Source of the DNA: Chloroflexota bacterium
GTDB taxonomy: Bacteria; Chloroflexota; Anaerolineae; UBA4142
NCBI GenBank assembly: GCA_016199405.1
Contig: JACQGS010000222.1
Coordinates: 1-10,684, forward strand
Reading direction: 5' to 3'
DNA: 10,684 nt
Below the pieces are notes generated by a model that was given only the letters and a program-made list of their open reading frames with translations, was not told the origin of the DNA and made no database searches. Shown here in pieces: positions 6,551-10,684 of this stretch (positions are counted from its first letter, which is position 1; every line of letters starts with the position of its first letter). The position numbers were made by a program, and so were the translations under genes.

Positions 6551-6607
6551 GAGCAGGGGTAAGAGGGAGAATTTCTCCCTTGCTCCCTAGCGCCCCAGCC
6601 CCTGCTC
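6551..6607. repeat. Intergenic hairpin repeat between murA and pncA
   Basis: An outer stem GAGCAGGGG (6551-6559) / CCCCTGCTC (6599-6607) encloses an inner stem AGGGAGAA (6564-6571) / TTCTCCCT (6573-6580). It includes the 20-mer 6569-6588 shared with the pncA-pncB gap. In the mRNA it would be an extensively folded spacer that could reduce read-through or protect RNA ends. Confidence 0.7.
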
Positions 6608-6613
6608 TTACCC

Positions 6614-7894
6614 TCATGTCTTCCCCCGTTCAACGCGCGCGCCTAACGCCTGCAATTTCTCCTCAATCCGCTCGTACCCGCGATCAATTTGCGCGATATT
6701 GCCGATGACGCTCGTCCCGCGCGCGCACAGCGCGGCGAGCAGCAGCGCCATCCCCGCGCGAATGTCCGGCGATTCCAGCCGCTCGCCGTGCAATTGGCTC
6801 GGACCGACGACGACCGCGCGATGCGGATCGCACAGCACGAGCCGCGCACCCATCCCGATCAGCTTGTCGGCGAAGAACATCCGCGTCTCGAACATCTTCT
6901 CGTGCATCAAGATCGTGCCTTCACACTGCGTCGCCACCGTCAGCGCGATGCTCATCAAGTCGGTGGGAAACGCGGGCCAAATACCATCGTCAATTTTGGG
7001 AATCGCGTTATGCACATCGTCTACGATTTTGAGCGATTGTTCGGCAGGCACGAACACATCCTTGCCGCGCACTTGGCACTTGACGCCAAGTCGTTCGAAC
7101 ATGACAAAGACCATCTGCAAATATTCCGGCGCGGCGTTTCGGATCAGCAACTCTCCGCGCGTCACCGCCGCCAGCCCGATCAAACTGCCCACCTCGATAT
7201 AATCCGGCGCGATCTCGACTTCGCCGCCGCGTAATTTCTCGACGCCCTCAATCGTCAGCGCGTTCGAGCCGATGCCGCTAATGCGCGCGCCGATGGAATT
7301 CAAAAACCGCGCGAGGTCTTGCACGTGCGGCTCGCTCGCGGCGTTGCGAATGATCGTCGTGCCGCGCGCGCGCGTCGCCGCCATCATCGCGTTTTCCGTC
7401 GCGGTTACGCTCGCTTCGTCGAGAAAAATCGGCGCGCCGCGCAATGCCTCGGCTTGCATCTCGAATTCCGCGTTGACGCGAATCTCCGCGCCGAGCGCGC
7501 GCAACGCGTGCAAATGCGTATCGACGCGGCGGCGACCGATCACATCGCCGCCGGGCGGCGGCAGAATGATTTCGCCGGCGCGCGCGAGCATCGGACCCGC
7601 AAAGAGAATCGACGCGCGAATATTCGCGCACAGCTCGCGGTCGAGCGCGGTGGTTCGGATATTGCGCGCGTGCACGCGCAATTCGTTGGGCGGGCGTTCG
7701 CTGATTTCCGCGCCGATGTTCGCGAGAATCGCGAGCATATCGTCCACATCGCGAATGCGCGGCAGATTGCGAATCGTGACCGGCTCGTCGGTCAACAGCG
7801 TCGCGGCGAGAATCGCGACTGCCGCGTTTTTGTTTCCGCTCGGCGTGACCGTGCCGCGCAATGGCACACCGCCTTCAATAATAAAACGATCCAA
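6614..7894 (-). CDS. murA: UDP-N-acetylglucosamine 1-carboxyvinyltransferase, Cys-to-Asp type
   Basis: A 426-residue enzyme that transfers enolpyruvate from PEP to UDP-GlcNAc (EC 2.5.1.7), the first committed step of peptidoglycan synthesis in the cytoplasm. Seen: DRFIIEGGVPLRG at the N-terminus, Lys22 in SGNKNAA, IRASILFAGPMLAR (92-105), the active-site loop PPPGGDVIGRRRVD (112-125), Asp312 in FPTDLMS, and Arg405 in DRGYERIEEKL. The loop normally reads PGGCAIG; here Asp117 stands where the fosfomycin-reactive Cys115 is found, as in mycobacterial and chlamydial MurA, which predicts insensitivity to fosfomycin. The start is placed at TTG 7894 because GGAG (7904-7901) lies exactly 6 nt before it and the protein then begins like other MurAs; a TTG two codons earlier abuts the GGAG directly. 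First gene of a same-strand trio with pncA and pncB. Confidence 0.95.
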   Translation of the reverse strand: MDRFIIEGGVPLRGTVTPSGNKNAAVAILAATLLTDEPVTIRNLPRIRDVDDMLAILANIGAEISERPPNELRVHARNIRTTALDRELCANIRASILFAGPMLARAGEIILPPPGGDVIGRRRVDTHLHALRALGAEIRVNAEFEMQAEALRGAPIFLDEASVTATENAMMAATRARGTTIIRNAASEPHVQDLARFLNSIGARISGIGSNALTIEGVEKLRGGEVEIAPDYIEVGSLIGLAAVTRGELLIRNAAPEYLQMVFVMFERLGVKCQVRGKDVFVPAEQSLKIVDDVHNAIPKIDDGIWPAFPTDLMSIALTVATQCEGTILMHEKMFETRMFFADKLIGMGARLVLCDPHRAVVVGPSQLHGERLESPDIRAGMALLLAALCARGTSVIGNIAQIDRGYERIEEKLQALGARVERGKT

Positions 7895-7932
7895 GTTCAA
7901 CTCCGTTTAGAAATTTTCACCGCAAAAGCATG

Positions 7933-7952
7933 CCCTGAGCGAAGCGAACGGG
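7933..7952. repeat. Short GC-rich repeat unit upstream of murA
   Basis: CCCTGAGCGAAGCGAACGGG resembles the CCCTGAGC..GAAGGG dispersed repeat words that also appear at 8005-8115, 9677-9695 and 10594-10631. No clear murA promoter could be picked out around it. Confidence 0.4.
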
Positions 7953-8004
7953 ACGCGAAGAGCGCAAAGAAAAAAATAAACGCAAGAGAAAAATAAGTTT
8001 CATT

Positions 8005-8115
8005 GTCATGCTGACCCTGAACGAAGTGAAGGGGAAGCATCTCGCTGGTTTCAAGAGACTTCGAATTTCAGTTGCAAGTTGCGCTACTCTTCGCCTCTTC
8101 ATGGCTCAGGGTGAC
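8005..8115. repeat. Repeat element with inverted ends between the TIR gene and murA
   Basis: The left end GTCATGCTGA (8005-8014) and right end TCAGGGTGAC (8106-8115) are inverted copies with 8 of 10 matches, enclosing about 90 nt that contain 'GAACGAAGTGAAGGGG' and 'CATCTCGCTGG' words. It has the form of a small non-coding miniature or REP-type element. It begins 5 nt beyond the TIR gene stop codon, so it could also act as its terminator; the minus strand becomes T-rich at 8000-7970. Confidence 0.6.
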
Positions 8116-8119
8116 GTTG

Positions 8120-10534
8120 TTACTTCTTTTTGCTTTCCGCTTTCTGCTTGCTGCTTTCTGCTTTCGTCACGCGCTCCAGCGACCTGCGCGCTTTCTCCGC
8201 GTCGGGCGATTTCAGCCGCTCGAAAATTTCCAGCACATCACGGAACAGACGCGCGGCTTCGGTTTTGTTTCCTTGCTTTTCAGCAAGACCAGCCAGCCCC
8301 CAGCTTGCAGATCCAATTTGCAATTGGTCACCAAGGCGTCTAGCGATTTCAAGACTCCCCGCCAACAAATCTTTTGCTTGCTCGAACTTACCTTCTGTCG
8401 TCGCTATGTTGCCAAGAGCATTGAGTGTTTTCGCAATCCCGCTTTGGGCACCGAGTTTCTTTGCGATCTCCAAACTCTCGGTGTAGCGCTGCCGCGCCGT
8501 TTCATAATCGCCTGCAATTTCTGCGAGCCGACCCAACTGGTGCAAGGTGCGCGCAATCCCGCTTTGGTCGCCGAGTTTCTTTTTGATCTCCAGACTCTCG
8601 GCGTAGCGCTGCCGCGCCGTCTCATAGTCGCCTTGATCTTGCGCGATTATTCCCAACTGGTGCAACGCGACAGCAACGTTTGCTTCGTTTTTCAGATTCT
8701 TGTATGCTTCGAGTACGGTGCCGTACTCACTTCGCGCGTTTTCATATTCGCCGCGCGAATAATGAATCGTCGCGGCATTTCCAGAAAACCGCGCATTCGC
8801 GCTTTCGTCACCCGCGCGCCGCGCCGCTTCTGCCGCCTGCTCGCCGCGCGCAATCGCATCGTCCCAATAGCCGTGTGTGTAAAGCAAGCCTTCAAATATC
8901 GCATCCATCGTACGCATCACGCTCTCCCAATCTTGCGCGGCAAACGCAGCATCCATTGCGGCAAATAAATTTTCACGCTCGGCTTCCAGCGCATCGAAAT
9001 CTTCGGGCGTCGTTTCCGCGTGCGCTTGCGCGTAGCGCACAAAATAATCCACGAATCGTTTACGGTACGCGGCGGCATTTGAATCTTTTTCCAATTGTGC
9101 GCGCGTGAATCTGCGCGTCAGCCCCACGACCGACAGCCGTTCGTTTGCCGCGTCCGTTTCCAAGAGTTGCAGCCCAGCCAATTGCTTGAGCGCGTCATTC
9201 ACGCGTTTGATGTCGTCGCCAAATTCCGCCGTGAAAGCAAGCGCGTTGCGTTCCGCCGATGGCGCAAAGAGCGCAAGCGACAACAGCGCCGCCTGCGCGT
9301 CCGCGTTCAACAATCCGAACGAACGACCAAACAGACGCGTCGCCGCATCTCCTTCTCCACGTGACAAATCATTCTGAATGTCGCTCAAACGCTGCGCGGA
9401 ATTCAACTGCCCAATGATCCAGCGCATCACGGCTGGGTTGCGTTCGGCTAGATCCGCAACAGCGTCAATCGCACTCGCTTGCACATTCGCGCGCTTTAGA
9501 AAATCGCGCGCCTCTTCCAAAGACATCGCGCCGACCGTCACGCGATCCGCGCCTTCGATTGCAGAACGGCTTGTGATAAGCACAGGCACAGATGACAACG
9601 TGCTGACGAATGCGGCAATCGCTTTCTGCTGTTCGTCCGCAATCGTTTCAAAATTGTCCAGTACGATCATCGCGCGTCCTGAGCTTGTCGAAGGATCAGC
9701 GAGCAGATTGCGCACGGCATCTTTTTTCTGTTCGAGCGCGAGCGTTCGCAAATCCGCGTTTCCCAGTTGCGTCGCCGCATCGTCGAGCAATGTTGTGAGC
9801 GAAAAATCCGCGCGCCCGTCCGCGCTTGCCCAGACGACCTCACCCCCAGCCCCTCTCCTAGTAGGAGAGGAGGGCACGCGCCGCGCAATCTCCGCGGCGA
9901 TTGTCGTCTTGCCAACGCCGCCTGAACCAATCATTGCCACCGCGCGGTTTTGCTTCAGCAAATCGCTGACGCGCTCGACAAGATTATTCCCTTGGTCGTC
10001 GTACCGTGCAACGAAACCATATTGCGGCGCGCGAGGAATGGGCGCGATGTTTTGTAGGGGCAACCCTTGTGGTTGCCCAGCATCGCCGCGCGGCAAAGGT
10101 TCTTCACGCAAGAACGCGAGCAATTGCTTGAAAGCCGATTCAAATTTCGCAGCGTCGCGAAAATCAATGTATTTCAGCGGCGCGAGCATCGAGGGAATAT
10201 CGCAGTCGCGGACGAGCAGTGGCATCATGCGCTTGCTGCGATTCGCCGGCGAAAAAATTGTTGCGGCAGCGCGTTCTGATTCCGTCCATTCCGAATTGAA
10301 AAAGTCAGGCGACATGACAAGCGCAATTTTGCGGCTCGTGGGCAACGCGCGTTCAAGCGCAATTGGAATGTTGTCGCCGGGCTGAATGTCCCATTCGTCA
10401 AAGAACACTTTGAGCGCGCGCTCATTCCATTTTTCGCGCTCGATGCGCGCGGCAAGCATCCGCGTCCAATTCTTGTCCGCGCGATTGTGCGAGAGAAAGA
10501 CATCGTATTCAAATTGCGGCGGCGATGCAATCAT
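8120..10534 (-). CDS. TIR - NB-ARC-like NTPase - TPR protein (NLR-like defence candidate)
   Basis: An 804-residue protein. The TIR domain spans about 8-143: YDVFLSHNRADKNW, VFFDEWDIQPGDNI, and SEWTESE with Glu87 four residues after Trp83, the position of the NADase glutamate. A linker follows. The STAND NTPase module has P-loop GSGGVGKT (203-210), Walker B MIVLDNFE (289-296) and VLITSRS (318-324), then a winged-helix-like region to about 480 without a clear MHD motif. Five TPR units of exactly 40 residues fill 581-780; the tail is Lys/Ser-rich (AESSKQKAESKKK). Family knowledge: ligand sensing by the repeats triggers oligomerisation and NAD+ cleavage by TIR, giving abortive infection. GGAGG ends 4 nt before the ATG. 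Three palindromic repeat sequences are translated in frame at residues 153-161, 222-233 and 280-287. Substrate and trigger cannot be read from the sequence. Confidence 0.88.
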   Translation of the reverse strand: MIASPPQFEYDVFLSHNRADKNWTRMLAARIEREKWNERALKVFFDEWDIQPGDNIPIALERALPTSRKIALVMSPDFFNSEWTESERAAATIFSPANRSKRMMPLLVRDCDIPSMLAPLKYIDFRDAAKFESAFKQLLAFLREEPLPRGDAGQPQGLPLQNIAPIPRAPQYGFVARYDDQGNNLVERVSDLLKQNRAVAMIGSGGVGKTTIAAEIARRVPSSPTRRGAGGEVVWASADGRADFSLTTLLDDAATQLGNADLRTLALEQKKDAVRNLLADPSTSSGRAMIVLDNFETIADEQQKAIAAFVSTLSSVPVLITSRSAIEGADRVTVGAMSLEEARDFLKRANVQASAIDAVADLAERNPAVMRWIIGQLNSAQRLSDIQNDLSRGEGDAATRLFGRSFGLLNADAQAALLSLALFAPSAERNALAFTAEFGDDIKRVNDALKQLAGLQLLETDAANERLSVVGLTRRFTRAQLEKDSNAAAYRKRFVDYFVRYAQAHAETTPEDFDALEAERENLFAAMDAAFAAQDWESVMRTMDAIFEGLLYTHGYWDDAIARGEQAAEAARRAGDESANARFSGNAATIHYSRGEYENARSEYGTVLEAYKNLKNEANVAVALHQLGIIAQDQGDYETARQRYAESLEIKKKLGDQSGIARTLHQLGRLAEIAGDYETARQRYTESLEIAKKLGAQSGIAKTLNALGNIATTEGKFEQAKDLLAGSLEIARRLGDQLQIGSASWGLAGLAEKQGNKTEAARLFRDVLEIFERLKSPDAEKARRSLERVTKAESSKQKAESKKK
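8195..8794 (-). repeat. Five tandem 120-bp units encoding TPRs
   Basis: Residues 581-780 of the TIR protein form five 40-residue units with no spacers. Units 2 and 3 (8435-8674) are 30/40 identical, with runs such as GDYETARQRY and KKLG preserved, and their DNA is very similar. This implies recent duplication or gene conversion within the sensor region. Confidence 0.8.
9677..9695. repeat. Palindromic repeat translated in frame (DPSTSSG) before Walker B
   Basis: TCCTGAGCTTGTCGAAGGA is a dispersed intergenic-type palindrome (TCCT..GA ... TC..AGGA arms). Here it encodes PSTSSG at residues 281-286, just before the Walker B strand AMIVLDNFE. Confidence 0.7.
9841..9875. repeat. Palindromic repeat translated in frame (SSPTRRGAGGE) in the NTPase domain
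   Basis: CCTCTCCTA (9852-9860) and TAGGAGAGG (9862-9870) are perfect inverted arms around one base, flanked by CACCCCCAGCC. The block resembles a common dispersed repeat and encodes residues 221-232, in the loop after the helix that follows the P-loop. Confidence 0.7.
10054..10078. repeat. Palindromic repeat translated in frame (GQPQGLPLQ) in the TIR-NTPase linker
   Basis: GGGCAACC (10058-10065) and GGTTGCCC (10071-10078) form a perfect 8-bp stem around CTTGT, preceded by GTAGG. The translation GQPQGLPLQ (153-161) sits between TIR and NTPase. Words are shared with the terminator hairpin at 4687-4724. Confidence 0.7.
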
Positions 10535-10581
10535 TGCACCTCCAACTAGAAAAAGTTCCTCGGGAAGCTACGCACAAGAAG

Positions 10582-10631
10582 AAAAAAACAACCTTGACAT
10601 TCTGAGCCCTTCACCGCGCTCAGGGTGACAA
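10582..10631 (-). terminator. Repeat-derived hairpin with U-tract, minus-strand terminator
   Basis: On the minus strand the arm 10631-10618 (TTGTCACCCTGAGC) pairs with 10607-10594 with 3 mismatches, two of which are G-U in RNA, around a 10-nt loop. It is followed by GGTTG and seven T residues (10588-10582). It belongs to the same GTCA..CTGA family as 8005-8115. It would end transcripts entering from the right, about 50 nt before the TIR gene start, so the TIR promoter must lie between or be weak; I could not identify it. Confidence 0.55.
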
Positions 10632-10636
10632 TGTAC

Positions 10637-10684
10637 CTAGACTCGGTCCATCACAGATTTGAATGGGCAGGCGTTCTCTAACGC
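10637..10684 (-). CDS. Possible 3' end of a minus-strand gene (15 codons)
   Basis: From the right edge one minus-strand frame reads ALENACPFKSVMDRV and then stops at TAG 10639-10637, six nt before a terminator-like hairpin. The stop-then-terminator layout supports a real gene tail, but 15 codons are too few to identify a family and chance is a serious alternative. Confidence 0.25.
   Translation of the reverse strand, partial: ALENACPFKSVMDRV

Noticed and set aside
6517..6633. 39-residue N-terminal extension of PncA
   Set aside because: It overlaps murA and is translated repeat DNA; the ATG at 6516 has a proper ribosome binding site.
8195..8794. CRISPR-like array
   Set aside because: The 120-bp periodicity comes from tandem TPR codons without spacers; there are no short identical repeats with unique spacers.
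8072..8968. Long plus-strand frame (298 codons) opposite the TPR region
   Set aside because: Its internal repeats mirror the TPR units on the other strand; it is a shadow frame.
9378..10385. Long plus-strand frame (335 codons) opposite the TIR gene
   Set aside because: It is antisense to a clear TIR-NTPase sequence, is serine/alanine/arginine-rich and has no domain; long shadow frames are expected in GC-rich DNA.
10594..10599. TTGACA as a plus-strand -35 box
   Set aside because: No -10 hexamer lies at 16-18 nt and the word is part of the repeat hairpin arm.

Overview
The window comes from a GC-rich bacterium, and its general style suggests Chloroflexota (Anaerolineae-like) or another bacterium with a large, repeat-laden genome. 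That placement is inference from three things: heavy use of GCG/CGC codons, two STAND-type NTPases within 10 kb, and many short palindromic repeats of the kind dispersed through such genomes. No rRNA, tRNA or CRISPR array was seen.

Left block (1-1924, minus strand). A NACHT NTPase with C-terminal HEAT-like repeats is followed 4 nt later by the start of a small membrane protein that runs off the left edge. A near-consensus sigma-70 promoter (TTGACA-17-TACAAT) drives this pair. Just downstream of the predicted start of transcription lie three tandem 10-mers and an inverted repeat that look like an operator or iterons.

Divergent block (2082-3849, plus strand). A ParA/Soj-type ATPase, with its own extended -10 promoter, overlaps by 20 nt a gene for a Pro/Ala-rich multi-spanning membrane protein. 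No ParB is present. The N-terminus of the membrane protein resembles the short ParA-activating peptide of ParB, so it may be a membrane partner of this ParA.

Central islet (3850-4726). This stretch is poorer in CGCG-type words than its surroundings. It carries a DUF4160 gene broken by a frameshift, an intact DUF2442 gene, about 230 nt of orphan DNA, and a 16-bp perfect hairpin that probably terminates transcription from both sides.

NAD salvage and cell wall block (4727-7894, minus strand). murA (UDP-GlcNAc enolpyruvyl transferase with Asp in place of the fosfomycin-target Cys), pncA (nicotinamidase) and pncB (nicotinate phosphoribosyltransferase) lie in the same direction. The last two form the Preiss-Handler entry route nicotinamide -> nicotinate -> nicotinate mononucleotide. 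Both gaps between these three genes hold a related hairpin repeat.

Right block (8120-10534, minus strand). One large gene encodes a TIR - NB-ARC-like NTPase - TPR protein, an NLR-like candidate for anti-phage defence acting through NAD+ cleavage. It is bracketed by related repeats with GTCA..CTGA-type ends, and three different palindromic repeats have been read into its coding sequence in frame, all in linkers or loops. The extreme right edge may hold the last codons of another minus-strand gene followed by a terminator.
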